From contig JBELML010000007.1 of NCBI GenBank assembly GCA_042095835.1, forward strand, positions 1-64,000: a DNA stretch of 64,000 nucleotides, given 5' to 3'. The DNA is from DATFKA01 sp042095835. Its GTDB lineage: Bacteria > Bacteroidota > Bacteroidia > Chitinophagales > Saprospiraceae. The first letter of the stretch is position 1. Each line of letters begins with the position of its first letter. Below, piece by piece: positions 1-8,665 of the stretch. The notes under the pieces are model-generated. The model made no database searches. It saw nothing but the letters and a program-made list of their open reading frames with translations, and was not told the DNA's origin. Both the position numbers and the translations under genes were made by a program.

Positions 1-55
1 GTTTCAGTAGGAATTATAAAAAATTGCAGGGTGATTTTTTGGTGCGTTTGCCCTA
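1..55 (-). repeat. MITE-like element, family 1, copy A (cut by window start)
   Basis: Read on the minus strand, these bases match the left end of the element at 7613 with only two differences over about 56 positions. The copy ends in the same 13-bp terminal repeat (tagggcaaacgca read outward to inward). Its other end lies outside the window. The terminal-repeat end sits 31 bp before the start codon at 87. There is no coding capacity. The assignment as a non-autonomous mobile element rests on the terminal repeat and dispersed copies; no transposase is visible. Confidence 0.7.
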
Positions 56-86
56 ATCTAATACACATCTTTTAATTAGAGCGACT

Positions 87-569
87 ATGAAGATTATCTT
101 ATACATGATTGGGTTTTTCATTGTCGCGCTAGGAATTAGCGTTTATTTCATGGGGCAATCCGATTGGCATCTTCAGCGCAATCAAGGCAATCGCTTACCT
201 GAAGGAAAACTCATCCACCATGCAGGAGCTATATTCCACGATCAGCAAGGACTTGAATGGGAGCTTCAACCAGCCATTAAAAATAAATTTCATCAACCCA
301 AAGAGCCTGTGAACCCAGTCGAATCTCCTTATCCAACACTAGTAGATACAACACTACTCATGGATGTTAAAAACCCCAATCTAAAGTTTTTGTGCCAGCA
401 AGAAAACGGGGCTTCCTACGAAGCTATTTTACAACCCGATGGCCAATATTTGACTACGGGACTCCAACAAGGGACCTACAACTACGCACACCCCGGAAGC
501 CTATGGGGGATGACAAAGCATACCTTCTTGGATGTGCTACCGCATTTTGTTCGTTCGGATTATGAGTAA
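87..569 (+). CDS. Hypothetical membrane-anchored protein
   Basis: A 160-residue protein that I do not recognise. The N-terminus (about residues 3-22) is a single hydrophobic segment with few preceding charges, which fits a signal anchor, so the rest probably lies in the periplasm. The remainder is polar, with several Gly/Pro/Asn-rich turns and no catalytic motif I can name. The ATG start is preceded by a MITE end 31 bp away. The gene is convergent with the methyltransferase gene behind it: only one base separates the two stop codons, so the pair probably shares a termination region. Confidence 0.6.
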   Translation: MKIILYMIGFFIVALGISVYFMGQSDWHLQRNQGNRLPEGKLIHHAGAIFHDQQGLEWELQPAIKNKFHQPKEPVNPVESPYPTLVDTTLLMDVKNPNLKFLCQQENGASYEAILQPDGQYLTTGLQQGTYNYAHPGSLWGMTKHTFLDVLPHFVRSDYE

Positions 570-570
570 A

Positions 571-1299
571 TCACTCTTTCACAAAAATCATAAAATGCTG
601 CCAAGGTAGGTTGTCTTTGTTCTCTTGGAGTTTCAGACCTACGGCTTTCATTTCCTTGATGGCTTGTTGAAGGGACATTTTATGCAGCCGTTTGATGGGT
701 ACACTAGGGTCTTCCATCCGATATTCTAGTAAGATGAATCTGCCATTGGGTTTTAAGGCAGCTACAATTTCCTCCATGACCTCGCGAGGATAGGCTAGCT
801 CATGGTAAACATCAACCATAAAAGCCATATCGATACTATTTTCTTTAAGATTGGGGCTGTTTTCCTGGGCTTGAATCGGCTTTACATTGCCGATCTGGTC
901 TTCTTTGATCCGTAGCTTTATAAAGTCCAACATTTCAGGTTGTAGGTCCACGGCCAGCACTTCCCCTTTGAGCAGCTGTTTAGCAATACGAAAGCTGTAG
1001 TAGCCAGATCCAGCGCCAATATCCGCTACGACTTCATCGCCTTGTAGCTCCATATTGTCAATCGCTTGGCTGACATTCTCTTCTTGCTCTCTTTCTTCAC
1101 GTTCTAGCCAGCCGGCACCCAAGTGCCCCATGACGTAAGCAATTTGGCGCCCCATGTAGTATTTGCCATAGCCACCTCTGGCGGCCTTGCCTGTAGTGTA
1201 GTAGCCTTCAGAGAGGGCCTCACTAGCGGTGGGTTGGGCTTGGCAATTCGTGAGCGTAAACAAGAAAAAAGAAATGGAGAATAGATGCGAAGTTTTCAT
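571..1299 (-). CDS. Exported class I SAM-dependent methyltransferase-like lipoprotein
   Basis: A 242-residue protein. I chose the ATG at 1299 because it directly opens a signal peptide; the GTG at 1308 adds only three residues. The signal ends in a lipobox-like LTNC, so the mature protein is probably a lipoprotein. Residues about 85-200 hold a Rossmann methyltransferase domain: motif I (DIGAGSG, about residue 93), an acidic residue ending the second strand (AVDLQPE) and a later hydrophobic strand followed by VYHEL. This is the Methyltransf_11/31 type. A methyltransferase outside the cytoplasm would lack S-adenosylmethionine, so either the signal is not used or the fold serves another purpose. 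Substrate unknown. Confidence 0.75.
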   Translation of the reverse strand: MKTSHLFSISFFLFTLTNCQAQPTASEALSEGYYTTGKAARGGYGKYYMGRQIAYVMGHLGAGWLEREEREQEENVSQAIDNMELQGDEVVADIGAGSGYYSFRIAKQLLKGEVLAVDLQPEMLDFIKLRIKEDQIGNVKPIQAQENSPNLKENSIDMAFMVDVYHELAYPREVMEEIVAALKPNGRFILLEYRMEDPSVPIKRLHKMSLQQAIKEMKAVGLKLQENKDNLPWQHFMIFVKE

Positions 1300-1354
1300 A
1301 TTGCACACTGTTGTGTATGCTTAACAGCTTTGCTGGATTTAAGTTTGAGTCAGC

Positions 1355-2053
1355 TCAATCCTTAATGCATCTAACATAATTTCCCACTCGTGGATCTTGT
1401 GCTTTTATTTTAAGAACCCCTTTTGCAGAAAGCTCAAAATTGTAAACGGATACTCTAGTAGGATGGTCTTCCGCATCTGTTGTCCACCAGAATCCTATTT
1501 GCTCAGCCAATACCGATCCATAGTCATCGATTCTACCTACGGGTTTTGCATTGAATCCACTTTCTCCAGTGCTTAGTAAAGACTTTCCAGCTTGGACCGG
1601 ATCACTGAAGCTTGCAATGAGTTGTTCAAAATCTGCTTTAGTAGGTAGCCGAAACCCAGAGGGGCAAAGGTCACATTGGAAAATAGCACCGTAGCTGTAA
1701 ATGACCCCGTAGCCTAAGTCTGGATTATTGTTGTAGTAGGCGTAACGAGCCTTACCATCGTAAAAGCTTACACCAGGACCTCGTTCGATACCATTGGTAA
1801 AACGCATCTGAATAGAGTCCGTACAATTCGTTGTTGTCAAACGTAAGTTTTCTGCCATCCATACTTGATCGCCAATTTTTACCAGCGGATAGCTATTACC
1901 TTCGGTATCAGTAATCGTTTCTATAAATGAATTGGCAGTTGTAGAAGGTTTATCGGCGGGTAAATCCTCCGTTTGACATCCACAGGTCATCCAACAAAAG
2001 GTAACCATTAAAGCACTCTTCAAATAGAAATAGAAAGGGTTTGTATTCCTCAT
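1355..2053 (-). CDS. FISUMP-domain lipoprotein
   Basis: A 232-residue exported protein. The hydrophobic N-terminus ends in a lipobox-like CGC around residue 25. Residues about 45-232 match the Fibrobacter succinogenes major paralogous (FISUMP) pattern, common in Bacteroidota and Fibrobacterota surface proteins: an opening strand ending KIGDQVWMAENL, a central GFRLPTK motif, an FWWTTD motif, and a closing YVRCIKD. Function is not established for the family; a cell-surface role is inferred. The gene lies 55 bp upstream of the methyltransferase on the same strand and is divergent from the hybrid regulator at 2176. No TAnnTTTG box is seen ahead of it. Confidence 0.8.
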   Translation of the reverse strand: MRNTNPFYFYLKSALMVTFCWMTCGCQTEDLPADKPSTTANSFIETITDTEGNSYPLVKIGDQVWMAENLRLTTTNCTDSIQMRFTNGIERGPGVSFYDGKARYAYYNNNPDLGYGVIYSYGAIFQCDLCPSGFRLPTKADFEQLIASFSDPVQAGKSLLSTGESGFNAKPVGRIDDYGSVLAEQIGFWWTTDAEDHPTRVSVYNFELSAKGVLKIKAQDPRVGNYVRCIKD

Positions 2054-2175
2054 TTTTTATTTTAAAATTTCTATAAGCACGATTCTTTTCAGTATCATTG
2101 GTGGTCTTTTTAGCACCACCCTATTTCATAAAAGGATAAAGTTAAACCCTCTTGTTCATTCTTTCACAATATTTC

Positions 2176-4893
2176 ATGCGACAATATATACAATTGCAAT
2201 TCTGGTGCTTGATCTTTTGTGTGTGTAGCCCTTTTGTTACTACCGCACAAAACCAACCACAAGACGATGCACTGACAATATTTGGAGAAGTAGAGCAATT
2301 CATTACTTCCAATAGAAATGATAGTGCATTAATAGAGATACAGCGTTTTCTCAAATCAGATCCAGTATTATCGGTCAAGCAGCGCTTGTACTTCGATTTA
2401 CTAAATGCCAAAGCTCTTCAGCAAGACCATAGAGATGTAGAGGCAGTACGTGCGCTAAAAGTGCTTCAGCAGCAAGCTGTTGTCGGACAGCAGTGGGAGA
2501 TTTATGTGGAATCTAGCTTGGAGCTTGCCACATTATACCAGAAAATTCAAAGAGAAGAAGATGCCAAAGACCAATTAGAGAAAGCGAAGCAGGTCATAGC
2601 ATCGTACCAGTTGAAACCTTTGAATAACCACCTCATTATTCGTCAGGCTTATTGGCATCATGAGTTTGGGTTTCCTGATTCGGCCCAATATTTCACCCAG
2701 CTTGCACTTGAGAAAATGGACACCTCTGCTGATTTAAAAAACCAACTTGACGTTTCTACTTTGCTTGGATATGCGACCAAACAGGAAAACGCTTTACAAG
2801 CTATCGAACCTTTTAAACAGGCGGTCGCGATAGCCAAAGTACTCAAAGACTACAATGCCCTAAGTAAACTCTACTTTGAGATCGCTGGTATTTATACCAC
2901 CTATATACAAAGGAGCGACGCTAATTTATATGTTGATTCTACGATTGCAGCTTGCTACGAGGCAATCGCTAGTGGACAAGAAAAAAATTATACGCTATCT
3001 CAGGCTTATCGGGCAAAAGCTGCGCTTTATAAAATTAAGGGAGAGATAGATTCCGCTTTCCTTTTTGCGGTGAAAGGCTTTTCTCAGGAAGAGCTGTTTT
3101 TAGAACAGCAGCAGCGCGAAAAAATCGTAGAGATTGATGCACAATATGAGGATGAGCAAAGGACCCTATTGCTTGCCCAGCAGGAAGAAACGATCCGGCA
3201 AGACAGACAGATTCGTTATTTACTAGTTGGAGTAGTTTTGCTCACGCTTGCGATGTTTGGCGTAGCCATTTTTAGTTATTTACGTCAGCAGGCGATACTC
3301 CAAAAAGTGAAGGAACAAGCGCTACAGCTTCAAAAGGTAGAGCAGGCAAAGTCCAGGTTTTTTACCAATGTCAGCCACGAATTACGGACGCCATTGACCT
3401 TGATTATGGGGCCTTTACAAAACCTAAAAGATAATGAGCTTGCCGATGATAAACAACGAAAATTAATAGCGCTTGCCCGCCGAAATGGTAGACAATTAGA
3501 GCGCCTTATTGATGAGATTTTAGATCTGCAAAAGTTATCTGCTGGTCAGTTGCAATTGAATAAGCAACCTACAGACTTGAACACATTTTTTCAACCCCAT
3601 TTGAGTCAATTTGAATCTTTAGCAAGCTTCAAGGCTATGCATTACGTATACCAAGTTGATCTGCCCACACAGCAGGTTTTAATGGATCAAGAAAAATGCA
3701 GACAAATCATCTATAATCTGCTTTCCAATGCTTTTAAATTTACACCTAAAGGTGGTCGAGTGGAGGCAATAGTCGAACTTAAAGAGCAGGCGCTACACAT
3801 TCGAGTTAGTGATACCGGCAGCGGGATTCCTGCCGAAGATCAACGGCGGGTTTTTGATCGCTTTTTTCAAAGTAGCTTAGAGAAGGATATGATAACCGGC
3901 GGCACGGGCATTGGTTTAGCCATTTGTAAAGAATACACGGAGTTGATGGGCGGCGAAATCACCGTGCAAAGTCAAGTGGGGAAGGGGACTACTTTTTCCT
4001 TATATTTTCAAGTCCAGGAAAAAGAAGTAATACCCATTCAGCATTCTGATACAGATGAATACCTTAGCTCGAATGAACACATTGGCTTATTTGCTGAGAA
4101 AACGGGCGCAGGAGTAGAGCATCCTACTCCATCAGCAGCTCCTAAGAAACGCCTACTGCTGGTTGAGGATAATCCGGAACTGCAGATGTACATCCAACTG
4201 CTCTTAGAGGACCAATACGAAATAAGGACGGCACAAAATGGGCAAGAAGCGCTAGAGGTTTTATCCCGCTCCACTGATTTTCATTTGATCCTCAGTGACT
4301 TGATGATGCCGGTTATGGATGGTTACCAGTTGCTGAATCGACTGAAGTCACAAGATGCTACGCGGCACCTTCCTATGATCCTGCTTACGGCTAGAGCCGA
4401 CCTAGCTAGTAAGCTTACCGCGCTGCGGATCGGCGTCGACGATTATCTGGTCAAGCCATTCCATGAGCAAGAGTTAATAACCCGGATTGAGAACCTCATT
4501 GCCAATCGAGCAAATCGACGCCCCATGCAGCTCCAAGATGGTTCAGATGTTCCCCTTCCAACGGTATTATACGCCGCAGAGGATCAAGAGTGGCTCATCC
4601 GATTTGAGCAATTCATCAAAGACAATTTGTCTAATGATCTACTTGACGTCCCCCTGATCGCGAATCAATTTACGATGAGCAAGTCTTCTCTACTTCGCAA
4701 ACTCAAAGCATTAACTGGACTATCGCCTGGGCAGTATATCCAGGAGGCACGCTTGCAAAAGGCACGGCAGTTGTTAGAAACTCGTAGCAGGAATACCATA
4801 AGTGAATTAGCGCATAAGGTAGGCTACAGTAGTGTACGTTCTTTCTCCAGAAACTACAAAAAACGATTTGGTAGGCTTCCTTCGGAGGTTTAG
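2176..4893 (+). CDS. Hybrid two-component system: TPR sensor, histidine kinase, receiver and AraC output
   Basis: A 905-residue single-chain signalling protein. I chose the ATG at 2176, which opens a clear signal peptide ending TTAQ; a TTG at 2152 would add eight residues ahead of it. Order: signal peptide; TPR-like helices about 25-340 (presumed periplasmic sensor); one membrane helix about 350-372; coiled linker; HisKA with SHELRTP (His about 401); HATPase with GTGIGL; receiver with phospho-acceptor Asp about 708 in DLMMP; AraC-type double helix-turn-helix about 815-905. Most Bacteroides HTCS proteins sense through a beta-propeller, so the TPR sensor is a variant. Direct repeats at 4941-4981, just past its stop, are a likely binding site and point to the gene at 5125 as target. 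Confidence 0.93.
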   Translation: MRQYIQLQFWCLIFCVCSPFVTTAQNQPQDDALTIFGEVEQFITSNRNDSALIEIQRFLKSDPVLSVKQRLYFDLLNAKALQQDHRDVEAVRALKVLQQQAVVGQQWEIYVESSLELATLYQKIQREEDAKDQLEKAKQVIASYQLKPLNNHLIIRQAYWHHEFGFPDSAQYFTQLALEKMDTSADLKNQLDVSTLLGYATKQENALQAIEPFKQAVAIAKVLKDYNALSKLYFEIAGIYTTYIQRSDANLYVDSTIAACYEAIASGQEKNYTLSQAYRAKAALYKIKGEIDSAFLFAVKGFSQEELFLEQQQREKIVEIDAQYEDEQRTLLLAQQEETIRQDRQIRYLLVGVVLLTLAMFGVAIFSYLRQQAILQKVKEQALQLQKVEQAKSRFFTNVSHELRTPLTLIMGPLQNLKDNELADDKQRKLIALARRNGRQLERLIDEILDLQKLSAGQLQLNKQPTDLNTFFQPHLSQFESLASFKAMHYVYQVDLPTQQVLMDQEKCRQIIYNLLSNAFKFTPKGGRVEAIVELKEQALHIRVSDTGSGIPAEDQRRVFDRFFQSSLEKDMITGGTGIGLAICKEYTELMGGEITVQSQVGKGTTFSLYFQVQEKEVIPIQHSDTDEYLSSNEHIGLFAEKTGAGVEHPTPSAAPKKRLLLVEDNPELQMYIQLLLEDQYEIRTAQNGQEALEVLSRSTDFHLILSDLMMPVMDGYQLLNRLKSQDATRHLPMILLTARADLASKLTALRIGVDDYLVKPFHEQELITRIENLIANRANRRPMQLQDGSDVPLPTVLYAAEDQEWLIRFEQFIKDNLSNDLLDVPLIANQFTMSKSSLLRKLKALTGLSPGQYIQEARLQKARQLLETRSRNTISELAHKVGYSSVRSFSRNYKKRFGRLPSEV

Positions 4894-4912
4894 TGATTCT
4901 TTATCCATTCTC

Positions 4913-4945
4913 TAGGGCTGAAAAGTCCCTAATTCTCTCTTTTTG
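4913..4945 (+). terminator. Possible intrinsic terminator after the hybrid regulator
   Basis: A short inverted repeat (taggg ... cccta, 4913-4931) is followed by a pyrimidine-rich stretch ending in five T residues. The stem is only five base pairs with a nine-base loop, so it is weak. It lies 20 bp after the stop codon of the hybrid regulator. Confidence 0.35.
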
Positions 4946-4981
4946 ACGCAAAGTGGCACCATTTTGACGCAAAGTGGTACT
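4941..4981 (+). promoter_or_regulatory. Tandem 21-bp direct repeat, likely AraC/HTCS operator
   Basis: Two nearly identical copies of ttttgacgcaaagtgg start at 4941 and 4962. They are 21 bp apart, close to two helical turns, and both continue with a Y-A-C triplet. AraC-family outputs of hybrid two-component proteins bind direct repeats with this spacing. The site lies between the hybrid regulator gene and the lectin-like gene, about 145 bp ahead of the latter's start codon. I saw no further copy in the window. Binding is inferred. Confidence 0.55.
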
Positions 4982-5063
4982 TGTGTGACTATACCTTTAT
5001 TTCCGAGAATAAACAGCATACTTCATAGAGGTTTTCTGAAGTGAAGTTTTGCTAATATTTACT

Positions 5064-5077
5064 GCTCAATATTGAGC
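5064..5077. promoter_or_regulatory. 14-bp perfect palindrome upstream of the lectin-like gene
   Basis: GCTCAATATTGAGC is a perfect 14-bp palindrome located 48 bp before the start codon at 5125, downstream of the 21-bp direct repeats. It could be a dimeric repressor site. No second copy was noticed. Confidence 0.3.
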
Positions 5078-5124
5078 TTATTAACCATATTGGACGCTGG
5101 TCCAGCACTTAAAACAATTGTAAG

Positions 5125-6765
5125 ATGGTAAGAAACATATTAAGAGATGGGGAAATATTGAGTACCAGCGATGTCTTAACCTCACCAGATAGAGAGTTTG
5201 AGGCATTGATCTCTCATGATTTAAGAGGAAAAGAATTTGGTTTTCTCAAAGTAGTGCAAAAAGAAGACGAAACTAGTGGAATCAATAAGGTGATTTGGGC
5301 GGAAGGAAAAAAAGTTCATAAAAGCATTCCAAAGGATTCCCACCTTTACTGTTTATATCAAAAGGGTACACTTCAGATTCGTTGTACAAATGAGGTAGGA
5401 TGGCTTAACAGTGCTAATGCGTTATCCTCTCGGACACCTAGCCCTGTTGAGACTAATAACCCATTGTACAGCTCCTATATTAATATCCTTTCAGAACTTA
5501 ATAAGGCCTCTTTTTTAGTGAGTGAAACACTTTTATATAATTTTTCTACTCGAGTTGATTACCTCACATGGATTGAGGTCAAAGATGATGGTGCACTTTG
5601 CGTGTGCTACAAAAATGGAGATGGGGAGGTTATTATTTTATGGAGCTCAATCAACCCAATCACAAAGAAAAAAAGGGAAAAAAGACAGCTTCGTAGTAAG
5701 GAAGTATTATTTCCTGGCGAATATCTAGTGACAGATACCTCTCATCATTTTCTGTCTCTTGCTAAAGATGACTTAGAGTCCAATCAACCAGTTCTTCGCG
5801 TATATGAAGGTTTTCCACCAGATAATCCTTTTAGAACTCTATGGACAGGGAAGCCGAGTGGGTGGAGAAATGAGAGATCCGAGCATAAATATCTGTTCCT
5901 AGTTAATGACTCTGGAGCTCTTGATGTATATGGAACAGATAATGAAAAACTTTTAAATGACTTTGCCAGTCTAAAATATGATCCCGAAAGTAAAACTTAC
6001 ATTGATAAATTACACAATGAGCTACTGTCACCTCAAAATAGCGACCTATTGACAAGAACTTTGATTGATGTAAATCATCCGGTTTCTGAGATGTCCCATA
6101 AATACGTATTACAAGATGATGGCAACTTTGTACTACTTGTTAAAAAAGAAAATGAAGTACACCATACTCCTGTTTGGTCTACCTTAGTTAATCTCAACAA
6201 GCCTGTTGCACCAGAGATTAAAGATAAAGAAGAGACTTGGCTGAAAGAGGTCGATTATGAGAATATGGAAATAGGGGAATCTAGGATGTTATTGGTTGTT
6301 GGAGGGCATAAATACGTATTGCTTGATGAAAGTCCAGAAGATAAAACTAACACGACTGATATTATGAATGCGTCGTGCGGGATTAAGATTACAAAAAACT
6401 TTCTTGGTCCATCTTTTGCCATTGTTGCCAAAGGATCAATAATAGATGTAGTAATTAATAATGCTCCTAGCGACCTAGCAGCTCTTGATATAAGTATATT
6501 CAGTCTAGAAGCACAAGCTACAATTGGTACATATATTGGAGCTGGGGCTGAAATAGTTGCCATAGAAGGGAATGTTTCACTTTTTAAACTTAAACTAGCC
6601 TTAGGTGTCGAAACTGGGATTGGGATCAAAGACGATTCCGTAACCATTAAGCTTCTTGGAACTGGATTTCAGATTGGACGCGTTTGGTCTGTCAGCGCAG
6701 TTGGGAGTAGCGTTGGGATTGATTTTGGTCGTTTATACAATACTGTTAAGGGTATTTTCGACTAG
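5125..6765 (+). CDS. Repeat protein with B-lectin-like modules and a conserved Gly-rich C-terminal domain
   Basis: A 546-residue protein without signal peptide or membrane helix. Four or more stretches resemble bulb-type (B_lectin) strands, each with a hydrophobic strand, D/N-G-x-L/F, a second strand and often a closing W: near residues 90-110, 145-175, 255-275 and 330-355. The clearest is QDDGNFVLL followed by PVWST. The last ~100 residues form a different domain rich in Gly, Ile and Val, with repeated short strands and motifs GVETGIGIKDDS and GIDFGRL; it resembles, from memory, an uncharacterised domain found in lectin-like proteins of bacteria and eukaryotes. The gene looks more AT-rich than its neighbours, suggesting transfer. 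It is probably controlled by the hybrid regulator upstream. Sugar binding is inferred. Confidence 0.65.
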   Translation: MVRNILRDGEILSTSDVLTSPDREFEALISHDLRGKEFGFLKVVQKEDETSGINKVIWAEGKKVHKSIPKDSHLYCLYQKGTLQIRCTNEVGWLNSANALSSRTPSPVETNNPLYSSYINILSELNKASFLVSETLLYNFSTRVDYLTWIEVKDDGALCVCYKNGDGEVIILWSSINPITKKKREKRQLRSKEVLFPGEYLVTDTSHHFLSLAKDDLESNQPVLRVYEGFPPDNPFRTLWTGKPSGWRNERSEHKYLFLVNDSGALDVYGTDNEKLLNDFASLKYDPESKTYIDKLHNELLSPQNSDLLTRTLIDVNHPVSEMSHKYVLQDDGNFVLLVKKENEVHHTPVWSTLVNLNKPVAPEIKDKEETWLKEVDYENMEIGESRMLLVVGGHKYVLLDESPEDKTNTTDIMNASCGIKITKNFLGPSFAIVAKGSIIDVVINNAPSDLAALDISIFSLEAQATIGTYIGAGAEIVAIEGNVSLFKLKLALGVETGIGIKDDSVTIKLLGTGFQIGRVWSVSAVGSSVGIDFGRLYNTVKGIFD

Positions 6766-6779
6766 TCAAAAGTTTACAT

Positions 6780-7487
6780 TTACTTCCCATAATACCGATT
6801 CAAGTGATCGACTACACTCCGATAATTCAAACCAATTGGCAGCTCCAATTGGCCGATTTCAATATCTCTTTTGGTGTAGGCGGTCACTTGATCGATATTG
6901 ACGATGAAGGAGCGGTGAATGCGCAAGAAGCGATCATCCAGTAGCTCCGCGAATTGCGTCAGGCTGTATTTGACCGTATGCTTTTGATCGGTTTGGTGGA
7001 TGCGCACGTAGTCCTTTAGGCTTTCGATGTAAAGGATATCTGCAAGTAAGAGCTTGACCTGCTTGCGATCCTTGCGGATGAAGATGAAGTCTTTGGGTTT
7101 GTTGGGTGTACTTTCGGTAGTAGGACTTGGAGTAGCCTGAGCTTTTAGAAACTTTTCAATCGCTTTGTAAAATCGATCAAAGGTGATCGGTTTGAGTAGG
7201 AAATCTACTGCATCAAGGTTGAACCCATCTACGGCATAGTCGCGGTAGGCCGTTGTGAAGATGACCGCTGGTTTGGGATCGAGATGCTTGAAAAAATCAG
7301 TTCCTTTTAGTACCGGCATCTCGATATCCAGGAACAACAAATCGATCTTAGAAAAGTCGACTTGCCTAGCTTCGATGGCGCTACTACAAGTGGCGACCAA
7401 GTCCATTTCCGCAAAGTGGGAGAGATGCGTAGTGATCAACTCTCTAGCGAGTTCTTCGTCGTCGATAATAGCGCAGCGGTATTTCAT
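6780..7487 (-). CDS. LytTR-family response regulator (LytR/AlgR type)
   Basis: A 235-residue response regulator. The receiver domain has the acidic pair (IIDDEE, residues 7-12), phospho-acceptor Asp54 in FLDIEMP, a Thr in the FTTAY motif and Lys in LKPI. A linker leads to a LytTR DNA-binding domain (about 135-235) with the typical YIESLKDYVRIH and FLRIHRSFIVN motifs. Such regulators normally pair with a membrane histidine kinase of the LytS/YehU type encoded next door; no kinase gene is adjacent here, so this one is an orphan. The gene is convergent with the lectin-like gene (14 bp apart). A MITE-like element lies 125 bp upstream of its start. Confidence 0.92.
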   Translation of the reverse strand: MKYRCAIIDDEELARELITTHLSHFAEMDLVATCSSAIEARQVDFSKIDLLFLDIEMPVLKGTDFFKHLDPKPAVIFTTAYRDYAVDGFNLDAVDFLLKPITFDRFYKAIEKFLKAQATPSPTTESTPNKPKDFIFIRKDRKQVKLLLADILYIESLKDYVRIHQTDQKHTVKYSLTQFAELLDDRFLRIHRSFIVNIDQVTAYTKRDIEIGQLELPIGLNYRSVVDHLNRYYGK

Positions 7488-7612
7488 TAGTTGATGTTTA
7501 ATGAATCTTTTTAAGGTACCTCAGTGGCTGATTTATGCCGCAAAGCCACCAATAGGTTTATCTTGTATGGTATATATTTGAATCAATAATTAAACATAAG
7601 AAAGCGTCCTGT

Positions 7613-7865
7613 TAGGGCAAACGCACCAAAAAATTACCCTGCAATTTTTTATAATTCCTACTAAAACTCCAATTCAAAACCGCTCTAGCATCTTCATTTT
7701 TGTCATTCGATACAAAAACGAAGCAAAAAAATCTTGCCTAGCCAAACTCGTTCCACTCGAACAGTGCCTAGGCGGCATCCCGCACTTCGCTTATCACCTT
7801 TTTTACACTTAATTTCGAGTAATAAGCATTTCTTTTTAAGTTTTTATTTTAATGCGTTTGCCCTA
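7613..7865 (+). repeat. MITE-like element, family 1, copy B (complete, 253 bp)
   Basis: The element is bounded by 13-bp perfect terminal inverted repeats: tagggcaaacgca at 7613-7625 and its complement at 7853-7865. Positions 7666-7803 recur with about two changes at 29008-29145, and the left end recurs inverted at 1-55. Inside is an 11/12-bp hairpin (cttcatttttgt / acaaaaacgaag). No target duplication is obvious. It fills most of the space between the LytTR gene and pgl and encodes nothing. Confidence 0.8.
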
Positions 7866-7885
7866 TCAAAGAAGTCGTTTAGGTA

Positions 7886-8620
7886 TTAACTCTTCAATAA
7901 AGCTACTGCTGCTGCGTCCAGATTCCAACTTAGGGAGCCATCGGTAGCTTGAATGTGGGCGGCAGGATAATCTTGATACTCATCTACTTGCTTGAGGATT
8001 TTATAGATTTTTTCTTGCTTGCTGGCACCAGTAACCAGGAAACAAATATTCCTGGCATTATTGATCACCTTTCCAGTTAGACTTACTCTTTTTTGGCCAC
8101 TTTCTGGATGAGTGGCTACTCCACAAATCTCCCCACTATCTAATAATTCCATCTGGTGTGGAAATATGGAAGCCGTATGCCCATCTGCTCCCATACCGAG
8201 AAGGACCAAGTCGAAGCGCGGCCAATCATTAGCAAAAGGCACTTGAGCTTTTATCTTTTCAATATAATCCTGATTAGCGACCTCAGGGGCTTGCTCTCCT
8301 AGTACTCGGTGGACCTGATCTTCTGGAAATCCGATAGGAGTGAGAAGTAGATCATTGGTCATTTTATAATTAGAATCATCATGATCTGGCGGTACGCAGC
8401 GTTCGTCTCCCCAAAAGAAATGTACTTTTTCCCAAGGTACTTCATCGGCATATTGCGCTGCCAATACCTTGAACAACACTTTGGGGGTAGAACCTCCGCT
8501 CAGGGCGATGGTGATTTTGTCTTGATCTTGATCCTTGATCCATTGCGCCAACCATTCTGCAAATTTTTCAGCGACCGTCTGGTTGTCTGGGAATACGTAT
8601 ACGAGAGGTGTAGAATTCAA
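7886..8620 (-). CDS. pgl: 6-phosphogluconolactonase
   Basis: A 244-residue DevB-type lactonase that hydrolyses 6-phosphoglucono-1,5-lactone to 6-phosphogluconate, the second step of the oxidative pentose phosphate pathway in the cytosol. Family motifs seen: ALSGGSTPK (about 39-47), FFWGDERCVPPDH (about 69-81) and the late GMGADGHTAS. The start is a TTG at 8620: no ATG or GTG occurs in frame between it and the zwf stop, and the N-terminus fits family length from there. The gene lies 45 bp downstream of zwf on the same strand, so the two almost certainly form one operon. Confidence 0.95.
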   Translation of the reverse strand: MNSTPLVYVFPDNQTVAEKFAEWLAQWIKDQDQDKITIALSGGSTPKVLFKVLAAQYADEVPWEKVHFFWGDERCVPPDHDDSNYKMTNDLLLTPIGFPEDQVHRVLGEQAPEVANQDYIEKIKAQVPFANDWPRFDLVLLGMGADGHTASIFPHQMELLDSGEICGVATHPESGQKRVSLTGKVINNARNICFLVTGASKQEKIYKILKQVDEYQDYPAAHIQATDGSLSWNLDAAAVALLKS

Positions 8621-8665
8621 TGAAAATGCGTTTATGGATGAAGTAAATTGGATGGCTTTATATAA

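Noticed and set aside
2142..2411. 89-residue minus-strand frame
   Set aside because: It lies antisense to the start of the hybrid regulator, has no recognisable motif and is best explained as a shadow.
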